Positions 7,094-15,982 are shown, counted from the stretch's first letter. The stretch is DNA of 24,659 nucleotides from an uncultured Alphaproteobacteria bacterium (GCA_946481105.1 CAMLMM010000026.1:1-24659), one strand, 5' to 3'. Program-made: numbers and translations. The notes: generated by a model from the sequence alone, not told the origin.

Positions 7094-9196
7094 ATGGTAT
7101 TAAGTCTGACATCGGCACTTTCGCTGTTTCTTTTGATTGCACTTTCAACCGCTGTCTTTTTTATCTCAAAGCGATTCAAATTTCCTTATACCGTCTTATT
7201 GGTATTTGTCGGCCTGCTTTTGGTTCCGATTGTCAATCTGCCTGGACTTGAAAATATATTCGGCTTTATTGACGACCTGGTGCTGACACCCGAATTGCTG
7301 TTTTATATTTTCCTCCCGGTTCTGATTTTTGAATCCGGATTTAATATGAACATGCGTAAGATGCTCGACAGCGCATGGGCTATATCCTTGTTTTCCGTCG
7401 TTTCACTGATTGTTTCGGCTGGTCTTGTGGCGGTATCCCTTTATTTTGTTATGCCCCTTATCGGCATTCAAATGCCATTTATTGTCGCGCTTCTCTTTGG
7501 GGCGATCATTTCTCCAACCGACCCGGTTGCTGTACTGTCACTCTTTAAAGAATTTGGGGTACCCCGCCGCCTTGCCATGATCTTTGAGGGGGAAAGCCTG
7601 ATGAACGATGGCACCGCGATGGCCCTCTTTCTTGTGGTGCTCAGCATTGCTCTCGAAGGATTTAAAGGGACCGAAACCATCCTCGGCGGATTGCTCGATT
7701 TTACCGCCATGATCGTTCTCGGAATTGGCCTGGGGTTGGTTATGGCCGCCATATTTTCCAAGACTCTGGATTATACCAAAAAGAATGAATTTGTTACCGT
7801 TACGCTGCTTATTATTTCGGCGCATATGGTCTTTATCACCTGCGAGTTAATTAATCATTCCGGCCTGGTTCACGTATCCTCTATCATTGCAACAACGGTG
7901 GCGGCGCTTTTTCTTGGTAACTATTCACGCAACATCCTCGCCCCGAAGGTCGATGAGTATCTGGGAAAATTGATTGAGCATATGGCTTTTGTCATCAACT
8001 CGCTGGTATTTTTGATGGCAGGGCTTTTATTCGCCAGCTCCGGCGTTGACTTTTTTCACTTATGGTTTCCTATCCTTGTGACCGTGCTGATTGTCGCCGC
8101 TGGACGAAGCATTTCCATTTACTGCGTCACCATTCCCCTAAACTGGTCAAAACTTGAAAATACCATCCCATCTTCCTGGGAAAAACTTTTGTCATGGGCC
8201 AGTCTGCGTGGAGCCTTGTCAATTATTATTGTTCTGCTGATACCTGCAGACTTTACAGTTGATGGTTGGAATCTGGAATACACGCCGCGCGATTTTCTAC
8301 TGGCTCTCACTATCGGCTGCATCCTTTCGACACTTTTTATCAAAGCGCCGCTTATCGGCCCTATCATGCGGAAACTGAAAATCAATGCGCCTGACCCACT
8401 CAAAGAAGCACATGAGGCCGATCTTGGCATCTATTATCTGATGGCTGAACGCGCCCGCCTGCAATCATTCAGTGACAACGGGTTTATCAGTGATGAACAT
8501 CACGCCTCTCTTATTAATCGTGTAGAGGAAAAGTTAACCGAGGCCCGTTCATACCGTGATCAACTGGTTAATGATCATGGTCTGTGTATATTTGAACAAT
8601 CACTGCACCTGTCTATGATACATGTTGAAAAAAGAGCCACCAAAAAACTGTTCCATAATGACGAAGTGAATGAACGTACATATCGCCGCATATACAGTAA
8701 ACTTTGCCTGCAACAGGAGAAAATTGAGGCGGCACAACATAACGAAATTGACCCCAAGGCCTATACTGACCGCAAAGATGTCTTTGACAGGCTTGTCAAT
8801 TTTGTCCTGCTGCCTTTCGGCCAGCCAATCGGCCCCGAAACCATTAAAGAAAAAATGGAATATTACCGCGCCCAAATGATTATGGCACGCAAGGCGGTGC
8901 AGACCATTGAACATATGCAAACTGCCTATGGCGAAGCCACTTTCCTGCCTTCCCCTTACCTGGAAGTCAGTGATCGTTACCGGCGTTATCAGGAACGCTC
9001 GGGCTTCAAGATGAATGCCATGATTGCCGCAAACCCGGCTCAACTCTTGGCCCATACTGGGCATCTGGCCGACAGATCACTGGCGGCATCAGGTGTTAAA
9101 GCTATGAAATATCTTCATGAAAATGGCCTGATTGACGAAGTTACCGAGCATAATATCGAAGAATATTACGCCGTTGGCGAAGCAGGACATAAATAA
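7094..9196 (+). CDS. CPA1-family Na+/H+ antiporter with long C-terminal domain
   Basis: 700 residues. The first ~430 form about a dozen transmembrane helices of the NhaP/NHE type. FGAIISPTDPVAVLSLF (135-151) and FEGESLMNDGTAMALF (164-179) hold the Pro-Thr-Asp and Asn-Asp ion-binding motifs (N171, D172), and SWASLRGALSIII (367-379) carries the conserved R372. The protein should exchange cytoplasmic Na+ (or K+) for protons in the inner membrane and help control pH or salt. Residues 430-700 are hydrophilic and helical (EVNERTYRRIYSKLCLQQEKIEAA and similar) and show no cyclic-nucleotide or TrkA_C motif that I can recognise. AGAGGG lies 9 bases before the ATG. It seems to be transcribed alone from a promoter with an FNR-like box. 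The exact ion cannot be inferred. Confidence 0.9.
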   Translation: MVLSLTSALSLFLLIALSTAVFFISKRFKFPYTVLLVFVGLLLVPIVNLPGLENIFGFIDDLVLTPELLFYIFLPVLIFESGFNMNMRKMLDSAWAISLFSVVSLIVSAGLVAVSLYFVMPLIGIQMPFIVALLFGAIISPTDPVAVLSLFKEFGVPRRLAMIFEGESLMNDGTAMALFLVVLSIALEGFKGTETILGGLLDFTAMIVLGIGLGLVMAAIFSKTLDYTKKNEFVTVTLLIISAHMVFITCELINHSGLVHVSSIIATTVAALFLGNYSRNILAPKVDEYLGKLIEHMAFVINSLVFLMAGLLFASSGVDFFHLWFPILVTVLIVAAGRSISIYCVTIPLNWSKLENTIPSSWEKLLSWASLRGALSIIIVLLIPADFTVDGWNLEYTPRDFLLALTIGCILSTLFIKAPLIGPIMRKLKINAPDPLKEAHEADLGIYYLMAERARLQSFSDNGFISDEHHASLINRVEEKLTEARSYRDQLVNDHGLCIFEQSLHLSMIHVEKRATKKLFHNDEVNERTYRRIYSKLCLQQEKIEAAQHNEIDPKAYTDRKDVFDRLVNFVLLPFGQPIGPETIKEKMEYYRAQMIMARKAVQTIEHMQTAYGEATFLPSPYLEVSDRYRRYQERSGFKMNAMIAANPAQLLAHTGHLADRSLAASGVKAMKYLHENGLIDEVTEHNIEEYYAVGEAGHK

Positions 9197-9267
9197 ACGG
9201 CTGGTTTCTTGATTTGCATTCCTGAATATCGTACTTACAAAGGGAACACAAAAATTGAGAGACCACC

Positions 9268-10569
9268 ATGATACCCCGCTATACCCGCCCTGACATGGCT
9301 AAAATCTGGGATACCGACAACAAATTCCGCATCATGCTGGAAGTTGAAACGCTCGCTGCCGAAGTTCAGGAAGAGATCGGCATGATCCCCAAGGGCGTAT
9401 CCAAAGCCCTGCGCGAACGCGGGAATTTCAACGCCGCCCGTATTGATGAAATCGAACGCGAAGTCAAACATGACGTGATTGCCTTCCTGACCAACGTCGC
9501 CGAATATGTCGGTGACGAAGCCAAGTTTATGCACCAGGGCATGACATCTTCCGATGTGCTCGACACCACTTTCGGTGTACAGCTCCAGCAATCGACCGAT
9601 ATCCTGCTGGCCGATCTCGATAAAGTTCTGGCGGCGCTGAAGAAACGCATGACCGAGCATAAAGACACGCTGACCATTGGCCGGAGTCACGGTATCCACG
9701 CCGAACCAACCACTTTTGGCGTCAAGCTGGCTGGTCACTACGCCGCTTTTGCGCGTGCCAAGAAACGCCTGCTGGCTGCGCGTGATGAAGTATCTGTCTG
9801 CGCTATTTCCGGCGCGGTCGGCACCTATGCCACCGTCCCGCCTGAGGTAGAAGCCTATGTCGCCAGCAAACTCAATCTGAATGTTGAAACTGTCTCAACG
9901 CAGGTTATCCCGCGCGACCGCCATGCGATGTTTTTTGCCACGCTGGGCGTCATTGCCTCCTCGATTGAAAATATCGCCATTGAAATTCGCCATCTGCAAC
10001 GCACCGAAGTGCGCGAAGCCGAAGAATTTTTCTCCCCAGGGCAAAAAGGCTCCTCCGCCATGCCGCATAAGCGCAACCCGGTGCTCACCGAAAATCTGAC
10101 AGGTCTTGCTCGCACGATACGTGCCTCTGTTGTTCCTGCCATGGAAAACGTGGCCCTGTGGCATGAACGCGATATTTCACACTCCGCCGTTGAGCGTTTT
10201 ATCGCCCCCGACACCTGCGTGGCACTCGACTTCGCGCTGAACCGCCTCGCCAATGTCATCGAAAATCTGCTGGTGTACCCAGAACGCATGAAAGCCAATC
10301 TGGAACGCATGGGCGGTCTGGTATTTTCCCAGCGCACACTTCTCGCCCTCACCCAGGCTGGCATCGCTCGCGAAGACGCCTACCGCATTGTTCAACGCAA
10401 CGCCATGAAGGTCTGGGAATCAGACGGGAAAGTAACTCTCCGCGCGATTCTGGAACAGGACAATGATGTCACCGCCAAGCTCGACAAAGCCAAACTGGAT
10501 GCGATTTTCGATTACGCGCCGTATATCAAACATGCGGGCACGATTATTGAGCGGGCTTCAGCTCTCTAG
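9268..10569 (+). CDS. purB: Adenylosuccinate lyase
   Basis: 433 residues, the normal length for the short (Bacillus-like) PurB class. It cleaves SAICAR and adenylosuccinate, releasing fumarate, in purine synthesis. The start MIPRYTRPDMAKIW is typical. The superfamily signature KGSSAMPHKRNP (260-271) contains the catalytic serine (S262/S263). GRSHGIHAEPTTFG (138-151) holds the catalytic-base-region His141, and His68 lies in EVKHDVIAFL. GAGA precedes the ATG at 9268. The 71-bp upstream gap has no clear promoter. The 3' end overlaps the convergent lysA gene by 12 bp, and no terminator separates them. Confidence 0.97.
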   Translation: MIPRYTRPDMAKIWDTDNKFRIMLEVETLAAEVQEEIGMIPKGVSKALRERGNFNAARIDEIEREVKHDVIAFLTNVAEYVGDEAKFMHQGMTSSDVLDTTFGVQLQQSTDILLADLDKVLAALKKRMTEHKDTLTIGRSHGIHAEPTTFGVKLAGHYAAFARAKKRLLAARDEVSVCAISGAVGTYATVPPEVEAYVASKLNLNVETVSTQVIPRDRHAMFFATLGVIASSIENIAIEIRHLQRTEVREAEEFFSPGQKGSSAMPHKRNPVLTENLTGLARTIRASVVPAMENVALWHERDISHSAVERFIAPDTCVALDFALNRLANVIENLLVYPERMKANLERMGGLVFSQRTLLALTQAGIAREDAYRIVQRNAMKVWESDGKVTLRAILEQDNDVTAKLDKAKLDAIFDYAPYIKHAGTIIERASAL

Positions 10570-11757
10570 ACTCAATAACTCTTGCATCGTCTGCCGCCGC
10601 CGGATCAGTTTCACCTGATCCCCATCGACTATGACTTCCGGGCAATACGGGCGAGAATTGTAATTGGACGACATTGACGCGCCATAGGCTCCCGCATTTT
10701 TGATGACCAGATAATCGCCCACGCGCGCGGCTGGAAGATCACGGGTCTGGACAATGCCCCCCTCTTCCTGCGTGAAGACATCACCCGACTCGCATAACGG
10801 CCCGGCCACCACCGTCGGTAAAATCTTGCCTATGACGGGGTCGCCATTGGCATCGATGATTTCCATCCCATGATAACTGCCATACATAGCAGGCCGTACA
10901 AGTTCCGTGAATCCGGCATCGACCAGAATATAATGCAGCTTGCCCATATCCTTCACCGCGCGGATTTCGGTGATGAGTTGCCCCGCTTCGGCCACCAGAT
11001 ACCGCCCCGGCTCGATTTCGAGTTTCACCTCGTGCCCCAGATGCTCGGCGATTTTCTGCCGCGCTGTATCCCACAACGCAAAATAATGCGTCGGGTCAAT
11101 TGGCTCTTCATCAGCACGGTACGGCACCGACAACCCGCCACCCGCCGATATGGCCGGAACATCAATCTCTTCCCGCTGGATAATTCCGATCATCGCGCCG
11201 CAGACCTGCGCGAGATGATGATAATCGACACCGGACCCGATATGCATATGCACCCCGACCAAAGTCAGGTTATATTTTTGAATCTCGGCCAGCGCTTTAT
11301 CCACCTCTTCATGCCAGATGCCATGCTTGCTGGTTTCACCACCGGTATTCGTCTTGTTGGAATGGCCATGCCCGAAACCCGGATTAATACGTATCCAGAC
11401 TTTATGTCCCGGATGTTTTTCACCCAGCTGCGTCAGCATATCAATCGACCCGGCATTCACCGTGATATTTTTCTGCGTAAGGTAATCAAGAGCCGCGCGG
11501 TCCATCAGATCGGCGGTAAAAACGATGTCGTCGGCAGTGTATCCCGCAGCCAAGGCCCGTTCGACCTCACCGACCGATACGGCATCGACCTTGACGCCCT
11601 CCCGCCGCATCTGGCGTAGAATATGCGTATTGGAATTGGCTTTCTGCGCATAGCGAATCACGTCAAATTTCCGTAGCTCGGCAATTTTCTGTCGAATCTG
11701 CGCCGCATCATAGACCCAAAGCGGCGTCCCGTATGTTTTTACCAGTTCAGAAAGCAT
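10558..11757 (-). CDS. lysA: Diaminopimelate decarboxylase
   Basis: 399 residues. It is a fold-type III PLP enzyme that converts meso-diaminopimelate to lysine. RYAQKANSNTHIL (35-47) contains the PLP-binding Lys39. HMHIGSG, AGGGLSVPY, LEIEPGRYLVAEAG, CESGD and NAGAYGASM follow in the usual order, contributing phosphate binding and the intersubunit active site with its Cys. The start ATG at 11757 has ACAGGT seven bases upstream. The gene faces the cyclophilin gene across a 75-bp divergent spacer and converges on purB with a 12-bp tail overlap. The related alanine racemase-like and ornithine decarboxylase families are possible in principle, but the CESGD/EPGRY set favours LysA. Confidence 0.94.
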   Translation of the reverse strand: MLSELVKTYGTPLWVYDAAQIRQKIAELRKFDVIRYAQKANSNTHILRQMRREGVKVDAVSVGEVERALAAGYTADDIVFTADLMDRAALDYLTQKNITVNAGSIDMLTQLGEKHPGHKVWIRINPGFGHGHSNKTNTGGETSKHGIWHEEVDKALAEIQKYNLTLVGVHMHIGSGVDYHHLAQVCGAMIGIIQREEIDVPAISAGGGLSVPYRADEEPIDPTHYFALWDTARQKIAEHLGHEVKLEIEPGRYLVAEAGQLITEIRAVKDMGKLHYILVDAGFTELVRPAMYGSYHGMEIIDANGDPVIGKILPTVVAGPLCESGDVFTQEEGGIVQTRDLPAARVGDYLVIKNAGAYGASMSSNYNSRPYCPEVIVDGDQVKLIRRRQTMQELLSLES

Positions 11758-11832
11758 AATTACCTGTTGCCAGTCACGGGTTAAAATCTTAGGTTAGGCC
11801 CCTGTATAGCATGTTTTTTGAAAGGATAAACT

Positions 11833-12372
11833 ATGCGCGCGTTTTTACTCTTACTTGGGAGCCTTTTTATCATGACCACCGCCGCTAACGCCGACGACCT
11901 CAAAATCGATCCGGAAAACACCATTTACCTCGATACGACCCATGGCCGTACGGTTATTAAATTAATGCCGGATGTCGCCCCGAAACACGTTGCCCGTATT
12001 AAAGAACTGACCCGCAAGGGATTCTATGACGGTATCGTGTTCCATCGCGTGATCGATGGTTTCATGGCGCAGACAGGCGACCCGACCGGTACCGGTATGG
12101 GCGGTTCCGACCAGCCTGACCTGCCGGCTGAATTCAACAGCACCAATTTCGGTCGCGGCACCGTTGGGATGGCCCGTTCTTCCAACCCGGATTCGGCAAA
12201 CTCGCAATTCTTCATCTGCTTCAATGATTGCAGCTTCCTGAACAAGCAATACACCGTCTGGGGCCAGGTTGTGGAAGGCATGCAGTTTATCGACCAGATC
12301 AAACGCGGTGAGCCGCCAGCCAACCCGGATAAAATCGTCAAAATGGTTGTAGCCGCCGACGAGAAAAAATAA
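11833..12372 (+). CDS. Periplasmic cyclophilin-type peptidyl-prolyl isomerase
   Basis: 179 residues. Residues 1-20 are a Sec signal peptide, with a probable cut after ANA before DDL, so the mature enzyme should act in the periplasm on proline bonds of exported proteins. The cyclophilin core is complete: FHRVIDGFMAQTGD (70-83) contributes the catalytic Arg72 with F77, M78 and Q80; SANSQFFICF (121-130) and the ligand-pocket Trp143 in QYTVWGQV follow. AAGGA lies a few bases before the ATG. The gene stands alone and ends in a strong hairpin terminator. It is PpiA-like in role, but I leave the symbol open because several bacterial cyclophilin paralogues share these motifs. Confidence 0.93.
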   Translation: MRAFLLLLGSLFIMTTAANADDLKIDPENTIYLDTTHGRTVIKLMPDVAPKHVARIKELTRKGFYDGIVFHRVIDGFMAQTGDPTGTGMGGSDQPDLPAEFNSTNFGRGTVGMARSSNPDSANSQFFICFNDCSFLNKQYTVWGQVVEGMQFIDQIKRGEPPANPDKIVKMVVAADEKK

Positions 12373-12378
12373 GAATAA

Positions 12379-12409
12379 AAAGAACCCCGCGTCAGCGGGG
12401 TTTTTCTTT
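12379..12409 (+). terminator. Rho-independent terminator, probably bidirectional
   Basis: AACCCCGC (12383-12390), a GTCA loop and GCGGGGTT (12395-12402) form a perfect 8-bp GC-rich stem followed by T-rich sequence. The upstream A-run gives a T-run on the other strand. It lies seven bases after the cyclophilin stop and abuts the minus-strand stop at 12408, so it can end both convergent transcripts. Confidence 0.92.
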
Positions 12410-12791
12410 AATGGCCATAAGCCAAAGCCCTTTGCCAGTTGGCGACATATCCTTCAACCAGATAAAATGCAACCTCATAAGGCCGCGGCATTTCAACCGC
12501 TGGGTTTCTTCTTAAGGTGCGGCAACTATCATGCAGCCGTAACATTGTTTCGGCCAATCTGCGGCGCTCTTCTTCGGGTACCTGGTTCCTATCCAGGGCC
12601 AGCTCACTAAATAACAAAGCTAAAGTCGGGGGAATTTTCTCGACAGGCATCGATTTATTATCACTGCCAAAAGCCTTGACTGTATTACGCTTTTCACGAC
12701 GCTCCTCACCTTTCCACGCGCATGTTTCAAACATACGGGTCAACTGGCCTGCATAATAGGTGATCGCGGAAATTTTATCGGTGGTGTCCAT
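12408..12791 (-). CDS. Unrecognised small cytoplasmic protein, member of tandem pair
   Basis: 127 residues, with no signal peptide or membrane segment. I do not recognise the family. The N-terminus carries TYYAGQLTRM (11-20). A helical middle follows (PPTLALLFSELAL, EEERRRLAETMLRLHDSCRTLRR), and a C-terminal helix ends the protein (PYEVAFYLVEGYVANWQRAL). The gene upstream on the same strand has a similar N-terminal motif and helix order, so the two may be distant duplicates. The ATG at 12791 is preceded by AGGGA, which sits inside a predicted leader hairpin (12795-12819). The reading frame is clean and uses GC-rich third positions like its neighbours. Function unknown. Confidence 0.75.
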   Translation of the reverse strand: MDTTDKISAITYYAGQLTRMFETCAWKGEERREKRNTVKAFGSDNKSMPVEKIPPTLALLFSELALDRNQVPEEERRRLAETMLRLHDSCRTLRRNPAVEMPRPYEVAFYLVEGYVANWQRALAYGH

Positions 12792-12835
12792 AGGTGTCCC
12801 TGTTCGTTTTGCAGGAACAATACACCATTCATGAT

Positions 12836-13246
12836 TTAACTACAAACGGGTTGCAGCCCAATCTGCTCGGCATAACTCCGAATATCCCTGATGACTATAC
12901 TGACAGGTTCCTGCACATTACTGAAACATGTCGTATAGCCATCCTTGGGGTCAGGAAGTTTTAGAATGCGCTCAAGTGTGGAAAACGTGGTTTGCAAACT
13001 CGAGCGTGCGATGGCCAGTTCTGCTTCATCACCTTGTGCTACATCGGCAAAAATATGCTTGATACGCGCAACCGCCTGGCCAGCCAGAATGGTTTTTGCT
13101 TCTGGATCGGCATAAACACGCACTAATGTTTTCGTATAATCTTGCGGGGTTTCGCCCTGTAAAATTTCCTCATCGGTGGCCATCTTCCACAATTCCCCCG
13201 AATAATAGGACGCCTCAATGGCCTTTTCAAACGCAGTCTTACCCAT
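12836..13246 (-). CDS. Unrecognised small cytoplasmic protein, member of tandem pair
   Basis: 136 residues, predicted soluble and largely helical, with no family that I recognise. It begins MGKTAFEKAIEASYYSGELW; the YYSGELWKM stretch (14-22) parallels YYAGQLTRM in the next gene downstream. Later helices (AGQAVARIKHIFADVAQG, AIARSSLQTTFSTLERILKLP) fall in the same order as in that gene. The ATG at 13246 has a good ribosome-binding site (AAGAGGTG) and a near-consensus promoter upstream at 13270-13298. The two genes are 44 bp apart and probably co-transcribed. There are no catalytic-looking motifs. A structural or adaptor role is possible but unsupported. Confidence 0.75.
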   Translation of the reverse strand: MGKTAFEKAIEASYYSGELWKMATDEEILQGETPQDYTKTLVRVYADPEAKTILAGQAVARIKHIFADVAQGDEAELAIARSSLQTTFSTLERILKLPDPKDGYTTCFSNVQEPVSIVIRDIRSYAEQIGLQPVCS

Positions 13247-13269
13247 ATCACACCTCTTTAATTTTTTGA

Positions 13270-13298
13270 ATTATGTATAACTTAGAGCAACTTGTCAA
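13270..13298 (-). promoter_or_regulatory. Near-consensus sigma-70 promoter
   Basis: Read on the minus strand, TTGACA (13293-13298) and CATAAT (13270-13275) are separated by exactly 17 bp, which is 11 of 12 consensus positions. Transcription would start near 13263, about 16 bases before the start codon at 13246. The promoter fits in the 54-bp gap after the CbiB-like gene, so the two small genes have their own strong promoter. Confidence 0.75.
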
Positions 13299-13300
13299 GC

Positions 13301-14341
13301 CTACAGATCAGCCAGCCCGGGGCCATAATACTTCCAGCAAACCAGCCCGGCCATCAGCAAAACCGCGGTCAATATATGCGCCATGACGCTCAAGTAAATC
13401 GCCCGGCGCAGATGACTGCGGTCAAGACGTGCCGTCGCGGCGGCCGGGCCAATCCAGCTGCGCTTTAATACACTGCCATGGATATCTTCGACCGGGCCGC
13501 CCAACGCCGCCCCCAGCGCCCAGGCCAGTGACGTCAATGGCAACCCGCCTTCGGCATAGCTGGCGCGTCCCTGCCGTGAAAAAATCCCGCGCAGGCTGCG
13601 CGTCATTCCCGCCGATGGCGTCAGCAGCGCCGCCACCGACATAATAAGCGTCGTCAGAATTTGCGGCACCAATCCGAAAACTTTCTCAAGCCTCAGGGCC
13701 AGATTGCCGATCCCCTTGGCAAAACCTTCCTTCGACAACGACCAGCGCGCGGCGGCTATCCCACAATATATATATGCCGCTGGCAAACCGCCGATTAAAT
13801 ACCAGAACAAGGGGGCAATCATTCCCTTGTCAAAACTGGTCGCAACAAACCCAACGCCGATGCGGATGATACCATGATCATCGGTGGTGTTCAGGTTGCT
13901 CCGGGTGGACACGGCGATATCGTAATAACTGCCTTTTGTTGCATGTTTATTGTTATCCAGAGCATGATGAAGCTTGATAAGCGATGACCATGTCGCCCCG
14001 CCGCTCAGGGTCAACGCCAGTAAAACCGGATCCATATATCCCTGCAAATGAAAATGCATTTCGATGAGAACAGCGACCATCGCTACAATTCCCATGATGA
14101 TCAGATAAAATGACAACAGGACAGCGCCACGGAATTTCAAGGATTCAACCGACCGCTCGGTATTATAAGTTTTTTTGATAAGGCCGCCGCATATTTTGTC
14201 CAGAAAAAACCAGAGATACGGGTTGGCATTCCCCCCTGCCGGGCCGGTCATCATACCGATCAGCACAACCAGCAGCAGCGCGAATAAAGACGACTCGATC
14301 CGTTCCGGGGAAGCAATTTGTGTAATTAATACGTCAAACAT
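13301..14341 (-). CDS. CbiB/CobD-like integral membrane protein
   Basis: 346 residues with several transmembrane helices (about 15-32, 73-97, 105-120, 180-196, 225-242, 315-336). DKGMIAPLFWYLIGGLPAA (171-189) and AEGGLPLTSLAWALGAALGG (263-282) match the CbiB/CobD pattern of an Asp-Gly-x-x-APLFW-GG-P segment and a late AEGG-P-AMAGALG segment. CbiB makes adenosylcobinamide phosphate in cobalamin synthesis. However, the VNTLDSM segment that normally follows the first motif is replaced by IAAARWSLSKEGF, and VSRDT by VSTRSNL. No other cobalamin gene is in the window. The fold assignment is fairly safe, but the classical reaction is doubtful. No clear Shine-Dalgarno precedes the ATG at 14341. The gene faces the PHB depolymerase gene across a 126-bp spacer. 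Confidence 0.7.
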   Translation of the reverse strand: MFDVLITQIASPERIESSLFALLLVVLIGMMTGPAGGNANPYLWFFLDKICGGLIKKTYNTERSVESLKFRGAVLLSFYLIIMGIVAMVAVLIEMHFHLQGYMDPVLLALTLSGGATWSSLIKLHHALDNNKHATKGSYYDIAVSTRSNLNTTDDHGIIRIGVGFVATSFDKGMIAPLFWYLIGGLPAAYIYCGIAAARWSLSKEGFAKGIGNLALRLEKVFGLVPQILTTLIMSVAALLTPSAGMTRSLRGIFSRQGRASYAEGGLPLTSLAWALGAALGGPVEDIHGSVLKRSWIGPAAATARLDRSHLRRAIYLSVMAHILTAVLLMAGLVCWKYYGPGLADL

Positions 14342-14467
14342 GAAAAGCTGGCCAGAGTCGAAATTTCTAGTATCATGGTAGAGCCTTTTCGGGCTGTTTC
14401 TGCGTTTCTTATAAATATCTTAATACTTTATCCCCTATTTTGGTAGGGCAGCTAAAGGATTTTTAAT

Positions 14468-15862
14468 ATGTTATATCATTTATATGACTTACAGCACGCT
14501 CTCCTGACGCCGGCGCGCCTCGGCGCCGAGCTAATTCGCACGGGCTTCCAGAACCCCCTCAACCCGCTTTCATATCACCCCATGGGCCGGACGATTGCGG
14601 CCGGGGCCGAAGTTTTTGAACGCATTACCCGCCGTTTTGGTAAACCTGCTTTTGAACTTCCTCATACCATTATTGGTGGTAAACAAGTAACTATTACAGA
14701 GGAAGTCATTGTTGAAAAACCCTTCTGTAACCTGCTGCATTTTAAACGCCATACCAAGCGCAATGATCCGAAAGTTCTGATTGTCGCGCCCATGTCCGGG
14801 CACTACGCTACGCTGCTGCGCGGCACGGTCGAAGCCCTGCTGCCTCATCACGACGTCTATATTACCGACTGGATTGACGCGCGGATGATTCCTTTAAATG
14901 AAGGGCGGTTTAATCTTGACGACTATATTAATTACGTCCGTCAGTTCCTGAGCCTGCTCGGCCCGCGCACGCATGTTATCGCCGTGTGCCAGCCAGCCGT
15001 GCCCACCCTTGCCGCCGTTTCGCTGATGGCCTCTGAAAACGACCCGAACCAGCCGCTCGGCATGATCCTGATGGGCGGGCCGATCGATACGCGGATATCC
15101 AAGACACAGGTCACGCAAACCGCCGAAGAACGGCCACTATCCTGGTTTAAAAACTCGGTCATTGCCGATGTGCCGATGTATTATCCCGGCGCTTATCGCC
15201 ATGTTTATCCGGGCTTTATCCAGTTAAGCGGGTTTATGTCGATGAACCTTGACCGCCATGTCGGCCAGCATATGAATTTCTACAAGCACCTGATTCAGGG
15301 GGATGGCGACTCGGCTGAGGCGCACCGTAAATTCTATAATGAATATAATGCCGTGATGGATCTCCCGGCTGAATTTTACCTGCAAACCGTCGATGTGGTG
15401 TTCCAGCGCCACCTGCTGCCGAAGGGCCAGATGAAGTGGCGCGACCCGCTGACGGACCAGCTGCACGATGTCCGCCCGCAGGATATCAAACGCACCGCCC
15501 TGCTCACCATTGAGGGCGAACTGGATGATATTTCAGCGCGCGGTCAGACAACGGCAGCCCATGATCTGTGTTATACGCTGGCGCAGACAAAACAATTCCA
15601 CCATTTCCAGTTGGGTTGCGGGCATTACGGTATTTTCAACGGCGGAAAATGGCGAAAAGAAATTATGCCACGCGTACGCAACTTTATCCGCATGAACGAT
15701 ACGGGCTGCTCGCCTATTCCGGAAGAAGATCTGAAACATATTCCAGATAAACCCGTAGAACGTTTCAACCGGGATACCCACGGGATCACGGCTATCCGCC
15801 GCTGGTTGAAAGAACGCGATATCAAGGCCGAGAAATCGAAGCTGACGTATTCAGGCGACTGA
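14468..15862 (+). CDS. phaZ: Intracellular polyhydroxyalkanoate depolymerase
   Basis: 464 residues, with no signal peptide. The whole length matches the intracellular PHB depolymerase family typified by Ralstonia eutropha PhaZ1, which degrades native storage granules. HVIAVCQPAVPTL (169-181) contains the nucleophile elbow, with Cys174 in place of serine, as in that family (C183 there). IEGELDDIS (348-356) supplies the acidic residue (D353/D354) and GCGHYGIFNGGKWR (383-396) the catalytic His386. AAAGGA at 14454-14459 gives an eight-base spacing to the ATG. No phasin or PHA synthase gene is next to it. The downstream gene-free region suggests it is monocistronic. Confidence 0.92.
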   Translation: MLYHLYDLQHALLTPARLGAELIRTGFQNPLNPLSYHPMGRTIAAGAEVFERITRRFGKPAFELPHTIIGGKQVTITEEVIVEKPFCNLLHFKRHTKRNDPKVLIVAPMSGHYATLLRGTVEALLPHHDVYITDWIDARMIPLNEGRFNLDDYINYVRQFLSLLGPRTHVIAVCQPAVPTLAAVSLMASENDPNQPLGMILMGGPIDTRISKTQVTQTAEERPLSWFKNSVIADVPMYYPGAYRHVYPGFIQLSGFMSMNLDRHVGQHMNFYKHLIQGDGDSAEAHRKFYNEYNAVMDLPAEFYLQTVDVVFQRHLLPKGQMKWRDPLTDQLHDVRPQDIKRTALLTIEGELDDISARGQTTAAHDLCYTLAQTKQFHHFQLGCGHYGIFNGGKWRKEIMPRVRNFIRMNDTGCSPIPEEDLKHIPDKPVERFNRDTHGITAIRRWLKERDIKAEKSKLTYSGD

Positions 15863-15982
15863 TACTCCTTGACATTTTGTGAATAATTTCCTAATGTAAT
15901 ATCTGGAGATGCCGACCGAATTCTTCAGTCGCTGACTCCGGTTATTGGACATAGTTAGATAAAGACAAAAGGAAATTTTTCT

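Noticed and set aside
9855..10364. Minus-strand open frame opposite purB
   Set aside because: It is an Arg/Ser-rich shadow of purB codons with no independent support.
10870..11619. Plus-strand open frame of 249 codons opposite lysA
   Set aside because: It is antisense to the complete lysA. No ribosome-binding site or family motif is visible.
15869..15897. Possible promoter TTGACA with TAATGT after phaZ
   Set aside because: The -35 is perfect, but the -10 at 17-bp spacing matches only half of the consensus and no gene starts within 400 bases. Too weak to call.
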